A stretch of 64,000 bases of DNA from Bacillota bacterium (GTDB lineage: Bacteria; Bacillota; Clostridia; Acetivibrionales; JAEZXR01): positions 1 through 64,000 of the forward strand of contig JAEZXR010000050.1 of assembly GCA_023419605.1 (NCBI GenBank), given 5' to 3'. Shown in pieces: positions 45,960-55,164 of this stretch (positions are counted from its first letter, which is position 1; every line of letters starts with the position of its first letter). The translations under genes were made by a program, and so were the position numbers. A model generated the notes under the pieces. That model ran no database searches and had not been told where the DNA came from. It saw only the letters and a program-made list of their open reading frames with translations.

Positions 45960-46874
45960 ATGAGAACTACAGGAAATATGCTTATAAACAACATGATTAA
46001 CTATATAAGCACAAATCAGAACCGTATGGCGAGATACCAGTACCAATTGGCTACAGGAAAAAAGATACAGGTACCCTCGGACGATCCTGTTGTAGCTGCC
46101 AGAGCTCTGAAGCTTAGAACCGATGTGTCCGAGATTGCACAGTTTAAAAGGAACCTGAAGGATGCCCAGTCCTGGCTGGAAGTCACGGAGACAGCGCTTA
46201 ACAATATAGGAAGTATCCTCCACAGGGCCGATGAACTGGCAGTACAGGCAGCCAACGGCACTAACTCCCAAGAGGAAACAGAGAAAATCAAAAGTGAAGT
46301 AGATCAGCTCAAAAAGCAGTTGATCCAAATTGGAAATAATAATTATAATGGCAGATATATATTTTCCGGATATAAAACCAATGAAGCTCTGTTGGACGAT
46401 ACCGGAAAATTCAGGATTAATGTTCCTGCGGACAATATAATCCGGTATGAAATCGGCGTAGGTGACAATATCGAAATCAATGTAGCCGGAGGGGATCTAT
46501 TTAATGTAACCAGCAATGCAGCTGCAGCTGCGGGCAGTACGCCTGAAATTATAAAAATGTTTGATGATTTTTCCGCAGCACTGGCGGCGGACGATAAAGA
46601 TAAAATTCGAGCGGCCATTGGAGATATTAAAACTGCTATGGATAATGTTCTTCGCGTCAGAGCAGAAGTGGGAGCCAAGACCAATCGATTGGACCTCACG
46701 GAAAATAGGCTGGAAGATGCGAATCTGAACTTTACTGGCCTTATGAGCGCAAATGAGGATATCGATGAGGCTGAAACCATTATGTTGTTGAAGAATGAAG
46801 AGAATGTTTACAGGGCGTCTCTGGCAGGTGGGGCGAGAATCATTCAGCCTTCTCTGGTTGACTTTCTGAGGTAA
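45960..46874 (+). CDS. flgL: Flagellar hook-associated protein FlgL
   Basis: 304 residues, flagellin-like. N-terminus MLINNMINYISTNQNRMARY and QLATGKKIQVPSDDPVVAAR; the C-terminal helix is ANEDIDEAETIMLL...YRASLAGGARIIQPSLVDFL. It caps the hook and starts the filament. It sits nine bases after the second flgK and five before the DUF6470 gene. Confidence 0.93.
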   Translation: MRTTGNMLINNMINYISTNQNRMARYQYQLATGKKIQVPSDDPVVAARALKLRTDVSEIAQFKRNLKDAQSWLEVTETALNNIGSILHRADELAVQAANGTNSQEETEKIKSEVDQLKKQLIQIGNNNYNGRYIFSGYKTNEALLDDTGKFRINVPADNIIRYEIGVGDNIEINVAGGDLFNVTSNAAAAAGSTPEIIKMFDDFSAALAADDKDKIRAAIGDIKTAMDNVLRVRAEVGAKTNRLDLTENRLEDANLNFTGLMSANEDIDEAETIMLLKNEENVYRASLAGGARIIQPSLVDFLR

Positions 46875-46879
46875 GTGGT

Positions 46880-47455
46880 ATGGGACTGACGATTAACCAG
46901 TCTTTTGCTAAAATTGGTATTGAAACTACAAGACCCAAACTGGAGATGCAGACAACGCAGGCTAAACTGGAGCTTCACCAGAAGCATGCAAAAATTACGA
47001 TACATACTCAGCATCCTCAAATCCAGATTGATCAGAGAGAAGCCTTCGCCAGTGCAGGATTGAAGAACTTTCAAGAGCTGACCCGAGAGCAAAATGAGCT
47101 GGCGTATAATCTGGTGATGGAGTACATCGGTAAGACAGCAGAAGACGGGGATATTTTGGCTGCTATTGAAAGGGGCGGGAATCCTATCGCGGATATTGCA
47201 GCAAGGGATTCTGTCACCGAAAAAGAGTTTGGATTTTCGATGTTGCCGAAGACAGGACCGAAAATCAGTCTCATTGACGGTTATGTCTGGATCGATCCAG
47301 GGGAAAGTCTGGGAGCCCATAATGGGGTAGAGGGACAATATACTCCAGGAACAGTGAATTATAACTACATCCCTGGGGACGTGAAGGTCTACCTGCGTCA
47401 GAAAAACTTCCTGAATTTCATATATGAGCCGAATAAGATCGATTTATATCTTTGA
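46880..47455 (+). CDS. DUF6470 family protein
   Basis: 191 residues of a family regularly found between flgL and fliW in Firmicutes (YviE-like position). The N-terminal third is rich in short beta repeats (IGIETTRPKLEMQTTQAKL, ITIHTQHPQIQID). The protein has no signal peptide or membrane span. Function unknown; the position implies a flagellar role. GAGG precedes the ATG. Followed by a terminator. Confidence 0.8.
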   Translation: MGLTINQSFAKIGIETTRPKLEMQTTQAKLELHQKHAKITIHTQHPQIQIDQREAFASAGLKNFQELTREQNELAYNLVMEYIGKTAEDGDILAAIERGGNPIADIAARDSVTEKEFGFSMLPKTGPKISLIDGYVWIDPGESLGAHNGVEGQYTPGTVNYNYIPGDVKVYLRQKNFLNFIYEPNKIDLYL

Positions 47456-47462
47456 AAACTGT

Positions 47463-47514
47463 AAAAAGAGAATGTGGATATGCAAAACTACTGCTAGCCG
47501 TATTCTCTTTTTTA
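47463..47514 (+). terminator. Terminator before fliW
   Basis: AAAAAGAGAAT pairs with ATTCTCTTTTT around a 28-base loop, with a T-run. Confidence 0.65.
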
Positions 47515-47610
47515 GTTCGTATAAACTGTGCAGGAAGAAGGGAATAGCTATTGTATTCACTATAAAGCGGTGATAGAATAATGGGGGAAAAGGGTACAAA
47601 GGAGGAATTT

Positions 47611-48048
47611 ATGATGCAATTGAATACAAGACACTTTGGCGCTATTGAAATTGAAGAAAGCGATATCCTGAACTTTGAGGATGGGATTCCCGGATTTGAA
47701 TATATAAAAAAGTTTATGCTGATAAAACCAGAGGATGAGGAGTCTCCCTTCCAGTGGTTTCAGAGTGTGGATCATCCGGAGTATGCCTTTGTGATCGTTG
47801 ACCCTTTTAAGGTAGTTGAAGATTACACCATCAATGTGCCGGATAATGATATTACATCTCTAGGAATTGAATCCATTACTGACGTAGCAGTATACTGTAT
47901 TGTTGTTATACCGGAGGATGTTTCAAAGATGACAGCAAATCTGAAAGGCCCCCTTATCATTAATACCCGATTGAGGAAGGGAAAACAGGTGTTGCTGGAG
48001 AACAGCCCGTATTCGATAAAACATAGCTTGGTCGAGCAGCCGGAGTAG
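47611..48048 (+). CDS. fliW: Flagellar assembly factor FliW
   Basis: 145 residues, normal length. Signature stretches: LNFEDGIPGFEYIKKFMLI, FVIVDPF and the C-terminal NLKGPLIINTRLRKGKQVLL. FliW binds flagellin and, when free, binds CsrA and relieves its repression. ATG 47611 with AAAGGAGG is chosen; an ATG ten codons upstream lacks a ribosome site. It is 12 bases upstream of csrA. Confidence 0.95.
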   Translation: MMQLNTRHFGAIEIEESDILNFEDGIPGFEYIKKFMLIKPEDEESPFQWFQSVDHPEYAFVIVDPFKVVEDYTINVPDNDITSLGIESITDVAVYCIVVIPEDVSKMTANLKGPLIINTRLRKGKQVLLENSPYSIKHSLVEQPE

Positions 48049-48060
48049 GGGGGACTGAAG

Positions 48061-48306
48061 ATGCTTATATTGGCGAGAAAAAAAGACGAGTCCATTATGA
48101 TTGGCGATAATATAGAGATTACTATTATTGATGTCCAGGGAGATCAGGTAAAAATAGGTGTGGCTGCACCTAAAAATGTGGACATACACCGGAAGGAGAT
48201 ATTCCTTGAAATCAAGGCGGAAAATCTTAAAGCTGCGAACATTCCCAATATACCCCTAAACATGTTGAAGATCAAGGCAGAGGAGAAAAAGGGGAAAAAT
48301 GATTAG
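48061..48306 (+). CDS. csrA: Carbon storage / translational regulator CsrA
   Basis: 81 residues. MLILARKKDESIMIGDNIEI is the canonical CsrA N-terminus with the RNA-binding first beta strand; GDQVKIGVAAPKNVDIHRKE carries the second RNA-binding strand. The C-terminus is the longer Firmicute form that interacts with FliW. It represses translation of flagellin by binding GGA motifs. The next gene is flagellin with two such motifs in its leader. Confidence 0.97.
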   Translation: MLILARKKDESIMIGDNIEITIIDVQGDQVKIGVAAPKNVDIHRKEIFLEIKAENLKAANIPNIPLNMLKIKAEEKKGKND

Positions 48307-48324
48307 AAATTTTTAAAAAAGTGC

Positions 48325-48352
48325 TAAAGTACTTTTGCATGTCCAACGATAT
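48325..48352 (+). promoter_or_regulatory. Sigma-D-like promoter of flagellin
   Basis: TAAA (48325-48328), 16-base spacer, AACGATAT (48345-48352), six of eight matches to GCCGATAT. Confidence 0.6.
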
Positions 48353-48442
48353 ATGTAATGTAGAAGTTAACGCGAACATAGACTGAATAGCGCGCATCAG
48401 TTTGGGGTTTTGCGTACTTTAATAAATTAAAATCAAAGGGTT

Positions 48443-48480
48443 GGGGAAAGGACTCCCCGGCGTCTTGAAATCAGGGAGGA
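48443..48480 (+). promoter_or_regulatory. Two candidate CsrA sites in the flagellin leader
   Basis: GGGG-AAAGGACT-CCCC (48443-48458) presents AGGA in a hairpin loop, and AGGGAGGA (48473-48480) overlaps the Shine-Dalgarno. The distance between the GGA motifs is about 27 bases. This is the layout of the two CsrA sites in B. subtilis hag. Confidence 0.6.
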
Positions 48481-48488
48481 TATATACT

Positions 48489-49322
48489 ATGATTATCAAT
48501 CACAATATGATGTCTATGAATGCTCACAGACAGTTGAGCCTTAACAATGGTTACCAGTCAAAGTCTTTGGAAAAGCTCTCTTCCGGTTACAGAATCAATA
48601 GAGCAGGGGATGATGCAGCAGGTCTTTCCATTTCAGAAAAAATGAGAGGACAGATCAGAGGTTTGAACCAGGCTTCAAGAAACTCTTTGGATGGTATTTC
48701 TCTTATCCAGACTGCAGAAGGTGCATTAAATGAATCTCATGCGATACTTCAAAGAATGAGGGAGCTTTGTGTTCAAGGTGCCAATGATACAAATGCAGAT
48801 GAAGATAGAACTGCAATCCAGCAGGAATTATCCTCACTTGTAACTGAAATCGACAGAATTTCCGGTGCAACGAAGTTTAACGGAAAAACATTGCTGGACG
48901 GATCTTTTGCAACTTCAGCATTAAGTTTGCAGATTGGTGCAAATAACTCCACTGTTGAGTCCTATGGACTTACTATTGACAGTATGGCAGCTGCTAGCAT
49001 CGGAGTTGATGCTTTATCCGCAGATGCAGTAGCGACTCATGATGCAGCTAGAACTTCTCTGGGTGTGGTTGACGATGCGATCCGGTTGGTATCAGCACAA
49101 AGATCTGCTTTGGGTGCTGCACAGAACAGGCTGGAGCATACTATAGCTAATTTGGACAATGCAGCAGAAAATCTGCAGGCTGCAGAATCCCGTATCCGTG
49201 ATGTAGATATGGCGAAGGAAATGATGTCTTATACTAAGAATAATATCCTGATTCAGGCTGCTACAGCAATGCTGGCACAGGCTAATCAGGCTCCACAGGG
49301 AGTACTTCAGTTGTTGAGATAA
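48489..49322 (+). CDS. hag: Flagellin
   Basis: 277 residues, a short flagellin. The D0/D1 N-terminus is MIINHNMMSMNAHRQLSLN with LSSGYRINRAGDDAAGLSIS; the C-terminus ends MAKEMMSYTKNNILIQAATA, then the usual Gln/Leu-rich tail QGVLQLLR. The central variable part (about 165-200) is small and Ser/Thr-rich, the usual place for O-glycans. ATG 48489 has GGGAGGA upstream. Control is through the sigma-D-like promoter and CsrA-FliW. A terminator follows at 49362-49394. Confidence 0.96.
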   Translation: MIINHNMMSMNAHRQLSLNNGYQSKSLEKLSSGYRINRAGDDAAGLSISEKMRGQIRGLNQASRNSLDGISLIQTAEGALNESHAILQRMRELCVQGANDTNADEDRTAIQQELSSLVTEIDRISGATKFNGKTLLDGSFATSALSLQIGANNSTVESYGLTIDSMAAASIGVDALSADAVATHDAARTSLGVVDDAIRLVSAQRSALGAAQNRLEHTIANLDNAAENLQAAESRIRDVDMAKEMMSYTKNNILIQAATAMLAQANQAPQGVLQLLR

Positions 49323-49361
49323 GTTGGAATAAGCCCTATAGGTAGTAAGTAATAGCAATAG

Positions 49362-49400
49362 ACAAGGACTGTAGGTTGCATCTGCAGTCCTTGTTTATTA
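49362..49400 (+). terminator. Flagellin terminator
   Basis: ACAAGGACTG pairs with CAGTCCTTGT and ends in a T-rich run. Confidence 0.75.
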
Positions 49401-49460
49401 AAACAAGCTATAGATTTATGTCAATAGCTAGTATTCTTTAGTTTATGGGAGACTTTATAT

Positions 49461-50615
49461 ATGAAAATCAGTTTATGCATGATTGTAAAAAATGAAGAAA
49501 AGTACATTCAACAGTGTCTTGAAAGCGCTTTAGAAATTGTAGATGAAGCGGTTATTGTGGATACTGGTTCGACCGATAATACCATTGATATTATTAATAA
49601 AAATTTCAAAAAAAATGTGAAAGTCATTAATTATCAATGGGAAAACGACTTTTCTGCAGCCAGAAATGTCTCCTTGTCCCATGCAACGGGTGATTGGATA
49701 TTAATCCTGGATGCTGATGAAAAGATATCCTGTGATAAAGCCAAACTTTTGGAAAAGTTAGACCGGCCGGATAACGTAGCTTATATCATACCAATTTACA
49801 ATTTTCAAAGTTCGGGTAATATTGATTACTCTACTTGTATGATTAGGCTTTATAAAAATGAAGGATGCAGATATGAGGGGGCAATTCACGAACAGATCAT
49901 GTTCACTGATGGATTGCAGACAAAAGAAGTATTGGATAAGGCTATATGTAAAATATTTCATTACGGATATCTGAAAAGCTCATTCGACCGTCAAGGGAAA
50001 ATAGAAAGAAATATCAATATCATTAAGTCGGAGATTGCTAAGAATCCAAAGAGCGCTTTTCATTGGTATAACCTTGGGATAATGAAAATGATTGAGCACA
50101 AATATGATGATGCCATAAATCATTTTATTAAATCAAACAAGTTATGTAACGGAATAAGAACTACCTTTTCAACAGATTTGGTACTAAGAATGGCAATGTG
50201 TATGTTTGCATTAAAACAATACAAAATGTGTGAGGAGTTTTTGGACCATGCATTGGGAGACAATGAACTAAGAAAGCTTCCTGATCTATTCTACTATAAT
50301 GGATTAGCTAAAAAAGCACAGAAGAAATATGTAGATGCAATATCCTGCTTTGATCAATGTATCAAGATTGGAGAGGTGAGTGAGGGAATATCCATAAGAG
50401 GAATGGGTTCTTACCTTCCGATGCTGGAGATGGCTAGAATTAAGGAGCTTCAAAAGAAAATTACCGAAGCTGTGATGTTATATATGGAAGCGGTTTTACA
50501 TAAGAACAATTATCTAAAGGATGGAAAAGAAGAGTTTATTCATTTGCTGAGAAGGAACAACATGAATGTTGTGTTAGATGAATTTAAGAAAGTTTTAAGT
50601 ACAGCGGTCAGTTAA
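49461..50615 (+). CDS. Family-2 glycosyltransferase with TPR tail
   Basis: 384 residues. The N-terminal GT-A fold starts KISLCMIVKNEEKYIQQCLE with VIVDTGSTDNTIDI and the DxD region LILDADEKIS. The C-terminal half has tetratricopeptide-type helices (NPKSAFHWYNLGIMKMIEHK, YVDAISCFDQCIKIGE). GT2-TPR proteins next to flagellin genes in Clostridia usually act in flagellin glycosylation. Position directly after flagellin supports this. GGGAG precedes ATG. Sugar donor unknown. Confidence 0.88.
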   Translation: MKISLCMIVKNEEKYIQQCLESALEIVDEAVIVDTGSTDNTIDIINKNFKKNVKVINYQWENDFSAARNVSLSHATGDWILILDADEKISCDKAKLLEKLDRPDNVAYIIPIYNFQSSGNIDYSTCMIRLYKNEGCRYEGAIHEQIMFTDGLQTKEVLDKAICKIFHYGYLKSSFDRQGKIERNINIIKSEIAKNPKSAFHWYNLGIMKMIEHKYDDAINHFIKSNKLCNGIRTTFSTDLVLRMAMCMFALKQYKMCEEFLDHALGDNELRKLPDLFYYNGLAKKAQKKYVDAISCFDQCIKIGEVSEGISIRGMGSYLPMLEMARIKELQKKITEAVMLYMEAVLHKNNYLKDGKEEFIHLLRRNNMNVVLDEFKKVLSTAVS

Positions 50616-50725
50616 TAGTGTATTTTTGATAAGCAAATAATCGGTATTTATATATAGTGTATATCAGGAATTTCATGTAAATCATTCATTTGCATAGATT
50701 ACATGAGTATTGAGCGGGATAAACG

Positions 50726-50826
50726 TCAAATTAAATATTTTGGCAAACACATAGAAATATGTGGACGCAAAGCCATGGGTCTTCATTAGGGCTAAAATCC
50801 AGTAAGATTGCCAGGTTGCAATTTGA
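50726..50826 (+). promoter_or_regulatory. Cyclic di-GMP-I riboswitch (GEMM)
   Basis: The conserved core is present: GGCAAAC (50742-50748), a P2 helix ACACATA-GAAA-TATGTG with a GAAA tetraloop, GGACGCAAAGCC, a P3 stem GGGTC...GGGCT followed by AAAATCC, and TTGCCAGGTTGC at the 3' side. P1 is TCAAATT/AATTTGA. It senses c-di-GMP and controls the downstream vWA/TIG gene. Confidence 0.88.
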
Positions 50827-50828
50827 TA

Positions 50829-50864
50829 TAAAGCGCAATAGCAACCTACTATTGCGCTTTATTA
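50829..50864 (+). terminator. Expression-platform terminator of the GEMM riboswitch
   Basis: AAAGCGCAATAG pairs with CTATTGCGCTTT around CAACCTA and is followed by ATTATAA. Its position directly after P1 fits transcriptional control; on or off direction cannot be read. Confidence 0.75.
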
Positions 50865-50915
50865 TAACCCAAAAAGAAAAAATTTAAAATTCAGGGATGA
50901 AGGAGATGTGAAAGG

Positions 50916-53900
50916 ATGAGAAGAATCAGGAAGATTTTATCTGTGGTACTGGCATTTGTCCTCACTTTTTGCGGGCTTGGGTTTCAGATACCTAATGTCC
51001 AAGCCGCGACTAACTACATAACTATTGGAAAAACAGTAAATCCAACAACCATAACGACACTGGATGAAGCTGAGGTAGCCTTATCAATTAAGGCAGCTCC
51101 GCCGGTTACGGTCGTTATGCCCAATGATGTAATTCTTATCATTGACAAATCAGGAAGTATGCTACCGAATAACAACCCAGGAAAGGAAGATAAAATAACA
51201 GCAGCTAAAAATGCTGCCAAATCATTTATTGATCTGATGGATATGACAAAGCACCGTGTAGGGGTTGTCGACTACAGCAGTGCAAATTTGGTGAATTCCT
51301 TTAATTTAACCACAGATGCTGCAGCTGCTAAAAGTTATATTGATGGAATTATTGCCAATGGTTCTACAGACACTGGAAAAGCTGTTGAAGTTGCAACTCA
51401 GATGTTGGCAAATCATAGACCGGAAGCACAGCCGGTCATCGTTATCATGACAGATGGAGCCGCAAATGTAGGGCCTAATGGGCAGAGTGGCGAAGCTATA
51501 GGCTTCCAGTACGCAAAGGACGCTGCAAAAGCTGCAAAGGAAGCAGGAATTGTTTTTTATACCATTGCTCTCCTAAACACGAATGATAATCCGGATACCA
51601 GCGCACCTAATCTGGTATTAAAGGAAATGGCTACAACAGCGCAACACCATCATTTTGTGTTAGGAAGCGTAGGGCTGGATGTAATCTACCGCCAAATCGT
51701 TCAGGAAATCGGGAGAGCTTCAGCCTATAATGTTACTGTTACAGATGTGGTAACACCTGAGTTTGAAATTGTGCCAGGTTCTGCAGATAACAACATACCG
51801 AAACCTGAAATTAATGGAAATACGCTAACATGGAAATTCCATGAGCTTAAAGATCAGGAACTGATTTTTAATTACAAAATCAGGCATAAAGAAGGAGCTC
51901 CGATTGGTGTGTTGCCTATATCCTCAAATTCCATGGTGCAGTATAAGGATTATGCAGGTGCTGATCTTAGTGCTGCGATCCCCAGCTGCAACTTAACCGT
52001 AAAATATCCTGCACCGATAATAAATACAGTTACTCCACAATCTGGTTTGATTACAGGCGGGGAAAGTGTAAAAATCCAAGGCCAATACTTTATGGCTACA
52101 CCGAAAGTTTATTTCGGTACTGCAGAAGCCACTGTAGAACAATTTGTGGATGCTACCACGATCATTGTTAAAGCGCCCCCATCTTCTACTGTTGGAGCTG
52201 CGGATGTAAAGGTGGTAAATCCTGATCAGCAGCAAGCAATCAAGACAGACGGTTATACCTATGAGAACCCTACACCTATAATAAATACTATTACCCCGCA
52301 ATCTGGTTCTACTACAGGCGGGGAAAGTGTAAAAATCCAAGGCCAATACTTTATGGCTACACCGAAAGTTTATTTCGGTACTGCAGAAGCCACTGTAGAA
52401 CAATTTGTGGACGCTACCACGATCATTGTTAAGGCCCCCCCGGCTTCTACTGTTGGAGCTGTGGATGTAAAGGTGGTAAATCCCGATCAGAAGCAAGCAA
52501 TCAAAACAGACGGTTATACCTATGAGTACCCTGCACCCATAATAAATACCATTACCCCGCAATCTGGTTTGATTACAGGCGGGGAAAGTGTAAAAATTCA
52601 AGGTCAGTACTTTAGGGCCACACCAAAAGTTTACTTTGGTGCTGCAGAAGCGGCAATAGAACAATTTGTGGACGCTACCACGATCCTTGTTAAGGCCCCC
52701 CCGGCTTCTACCGCTGGAGCTGTGGATGTAAAGGTGATAAATCCCGATCAGAAGCAAGCAATCAAGACAAACGGTTATACCTATGAGTACTCTGCACCTA
52801 CAGTAACGTCTATATCACCAAACAGTGGCTTTGTAACAGGTGGAAATACTGTCACCATCCAGGGGACGATGTTCTTTAGAGAAACAAAGATATTCTTTGG
52901 TGCCAAGGAAGCCGGAATGGCCTATTACTTTGGACCAACAAAGGTGAATGTAACAGTTCCTTCTGCAGAAGCACCGGGAGCTGTGGATGTAAAAATAGTA
53001 AATCCTGACGGTAAGGAAGTAGTATCACCTGGAGCATATACCTATATAAAACTTCCAGCGCCGACAATTACGAAGATTACGCCGAACAGTGGGCTTGTAA
53101 CGGGAGGAGATATCGTTGTTATAGAAGGAACGAATTTCTCCTCTACTACAAAAGTTAAATTTGGAGACACAGAACTTCCGCTCAATAAGTTCTACAGCAG
53201 TACAAAAATTCAGGTAGTGTCGCCTGCGGCACAAAGTGCAGGGGCTGTTGATGTCACTGTGGTCAATGCAGATGCCCAAAGTGCATCTGTACCAGGGGGA
53301 TTTACATATAATGAACTCCCACCGCCGCCGCCGCCAACGATAACCTCTTTATCGCCAAATAGTGGATTGGTAACAGGTGGGGACACTGTCACCATCCAAG
53401 GCTCGATGTTATCCAAAGAAACTAAAATTTACTTTGGAAATAAGGAAGCTGCAATAATTTACTACTTTGGAGCAACAAAGGTGAATGTAAGAGTCCCTGC
53501 GGCAGAAACGGCTGGTGTTGTAGACGTAAAAGTTGTTAATACAGATGGACAGGAGGCAACTTTGCCTGGGTCCTATACATATATAGCATTACCACCACCG
53601 CCGCCGCCAACCGTTACATTGATTGACCCTAATACATCACTGATATCCGGTGGAGTTATTGCTTATATATCGGGATCGAATTTGGATAGGCAGGCCAAGG
53701 TTTTATTTGGAGGTATTGAAGTTCCAATTCATTATTATTACAGTGCGAACAAAATAAGTGTTGTTGTGCCAGCAGTAAATGCGCCCAGTGTGGTTGATAT
53801 TAAAGTAACAAACCCTGATGGGCAATCGGCTGAGTTGCCGGCGGCATTTACTTATACCGCGCCCCCGCCGCCCCCAGCGCCCACATTGACTGCTATTACA

Positions 53901-54950
53901 CCTAATAGCTATTGGGTATCGGGAGGAATAACGGCAACAATAACAGGTACAAACTTTAAAGGCAAGGAATCAAAAGTCTTTGTAGGAGAAAACGAAGCGC
54001 AAGTATTTTACGTTTATAATACTACAAAAATGGACATAAAAATACCGGCATCTAGCACAGCGGGTACAGTTGACGTTAAAATTGTAAATCCAGAAGGGCA
54101 ATCAGCCATACTTCCGGCAGCATTTACGTATAATGAAATTCTGCCTACGATAACTTCCGTGTCACCTAACTCAGGACTGATTACTGGCGGAGATACAGTT
54201 ATTATTATAGGTTCAAACTTTACTCGGGATACAAAAGTCTTCTTTGGCAGTATTGAGGTTGCTTTAGCCTATTATTATAGCACCGGCAAAATAAGTGCTG
54301 TTTCGCCTGCAGTGTCTGCTCCGCAAACCGTAGATATTTCCATAGTAAATCCTGATGGTAAGTCCGCGGTACTTGCAAATGCATTTACGTATATTCCGAA
54401 GCCTGTAGAGCCAGCACCTACACTAAACGCAATAAGTCCTAATAGTGGGCTGGTCAGTGGTGGAAATACCGCTACAATAACAGGTGCCAATTTTAAAGGA
54501 AAAACCTCAAAGGTATATGTGGGTGGAGTAGAGGCAACTATTTTTTACGTATATAATACTATGAAGATAGATATCAAAGTACCGGCTTCTACTACCACAG
54601 GAGTGAAGGATGTTACTATTGTTAACCCGGATGGGCAGTCCCATACTTTGCCAGGAGCATATACGTATATGCCTTTGCCCCCGGAACCCGCACCGGTTCT
54701 ATCGTCATTAACTCCTAATTCAGGTTCTACGGCAGGCGGGTATTATGTAACTATACAGGGAGCTAACTTGAAAAGAACTACAAAGATATATTTTGGTGAT
54801 ACAGAAGTTCCTATTAATTATTATTATGGAACTACCAAAGTGAGAGTTATTGCGCCCGCAGGTAGCGCAGGTGCTGTGACCGTAAAAGCGGTAAATCCGG
54901 ACGGACAGGAATCACTTCTTGTAGGCGGATTCACATATACAGCTCCTTAG
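50916..54950 (+). CDS. Secreted vWA protein with 11 IPT/TIG repeats
   Basis: 1344 residues. Signal peptide with cleavage near Ala30. A von Willebrand A domain (about 70-270) has the MIDAS motif DKSGS (77-81) and further metal contacts near GSTDTG and MTDGAANVG. A beta-sandwich (about 270-365) links to 11 IPT/TIG immunoglobulin-like repeats of about 87-90 residues (366-1344), each with a Pro-Asn/Gln-Ser-Gly motif and a GG motif. The first three are nearly identical in DNA. There is no LPXTG, SLH or membrane anchor at the C-terminus, so attachment is unknown. It sits behind a c-di-GMP riboswitch; probable adhesin. Confidence 0.88.
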   Translation: MRRIRKILSVVLAFVLTFCGLGFQIPNVQAATNYITIGKTVNPTTITTLDEAEVALSIKAAPPVTVVMPNDVILIIDKSGSMLPNNNPGKEDKITAAKNAAKSFIDLMDMTKHRVGVVDYSSANLVNSFNLTTDAAAAKSYIDGIIANGSTDTGKAVEVATQMLANHRPEAQPVIVIMTDGAANVGPNGQSGEAIGFQYAKDAAKAAKEAGIVFYTIALLNTNDNPDTSAPNLVLKEMATTAQHHHFVLGSVGLDVIYRQIVQEIGRASAYNVTVTDVVTPEFEIVPGSADNNIPKPEINGNTLTWKFHELKDQELIFNYKIRHKEGAPIGVLPISSNSMVQYKDYAGADLSAAIPSCNLTVKYPAPIINTVTPQSGLITGGESVKIQGQYFMATPKVYFGTAEATVEQFVDATTIIVKAPPSSTVGAADVKVVNPDQQQAIKTDGYTYENPTPIINTITPQSGSTTGGESVKIQGQYFMATPKVYFGTAEATVEQFVDATTIIVKAPPASTVGAVDVKVVNPDQKQAIKTDGYTYEYPAPIINTITPQSGLITGGESVKIQGQYFRATPKVYFGAAEAAIEQFVDATTILVKAPPASTAGAVDVKVINPDQKQAIKTNGYTYEYSAPTVTSISPNSGFVTGGNTVTIQGTMFFRETKIFFGAKEAGMAYYFGPTKVNVTVPSAEAPGAVDVKIVNPDGKEVVSPGAYTYIKLPAPTITKITPNSGLVTGGDIVVIEGTNFSSTTKVKFGDTELPLNKFYSSTKIQVVSPAAQSAGAVDVTVVNADAQSASVPGGFTYNELPPPPPPTITSLSPNSGLVTGGDTVTIQGSMLSKETKIYFGNKEAAIIYYFGATKVNVRVPAAETAGVVDVKVVNTDGQEATLPGSYTYIALPPPPPPTVTLIDPNTSLISGGVIAYISGSNLDRQAKVLFGGIEVPIHYYYSANKISVVVPAVNAPSVVDIKVTNPDGQSAELPAAFTYTAPPPPPAPTLTAITPNSYWVSGGITATITGTNFKGKESKVFVGENEAQVFYVYNTTKMDIKIPASSTAGTVDVKIVNPEGQSAILPAAFTYNEILPTITSVSPNSGLITGGDTVIIIGSNFTRDTKVFFGSIEVALAYYYSTGKISAVSPAVSAPQTVDISIVNPDGKSAVLANAFTYIPKPVEPAPTLNAISPNSGLVSGGNTATITGANFKGKTSKVYVGGVEATIFYVYNTMKIDIKVPASTTTGVKDVTIVNPDGQSHTLPGAYTYMPLPPEPAPVLSSLTPNSGSTAGGYYVTIQGANLKRTTKIYFGDTEVPINYYYGTTKVRVIAPAGSAGAVTVKAVNPDGQESLLVGGFTYTAP
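52011..52793 (+). repeat. Three tandem 261-bp coding repeats
   Basis: Copies begin at 52011, 52272 and 52533, each exactly 261 bp (87 codons) and very similar. They encode TIG repeats 1-3; the later repeats are more diverged, so this block is a recent expansion and could change copy number by recombination. Confidence 0.85.
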
Positions 54951-55082
54951 GACGGATGAAAATATAACTTCAACTATAGCACACTCAACCATTTCATTTA
55001 TCTAACGGTTGAAGGACTTACAGAAAAGTTGAAGTAGCATTTTTACTTTTCCTTAGCTACTGTTTTAATAATGCAAATCCGT

Positions 55083-55122
55083 AAAAACAGAGCCGATTTA
55101 ACTAGCGGCTCTGTTTTTTATG
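55083..55122 (+). terminator. Terminator of the vWA/TIG gene
   Basis: AAAAACAGAGCCG pairs with CGGCTCTGTTTTT around a short loop and continues as T. Confidence 0.75.
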
Positions 55123-55164
55123 GACATAAGAGAGAATTAGTCTAACAAAATTAAAGTGGTAATT

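Larger units (their letters stand above)
50616..50915. other. Leader of the vWA/TIG protein
   Basis: 300 bp that contain the c-di-GMP riboswitch and its terminator. The upstream promoter is not clear. No small gene was seen. Confidence 0.6.

Noticed and set aside
51993..52757. 254-codon minus frame over the TIG repeats
   Set aside because: Open only because the tandem repeats on the plus strand have regular codon use; antisense artefact.
52011..52793. Tandem repeats considered as a CRISPR array
   Set aside because: The 261-bp period is in frame within a coding gene and has no short repeat-spacer pattern.
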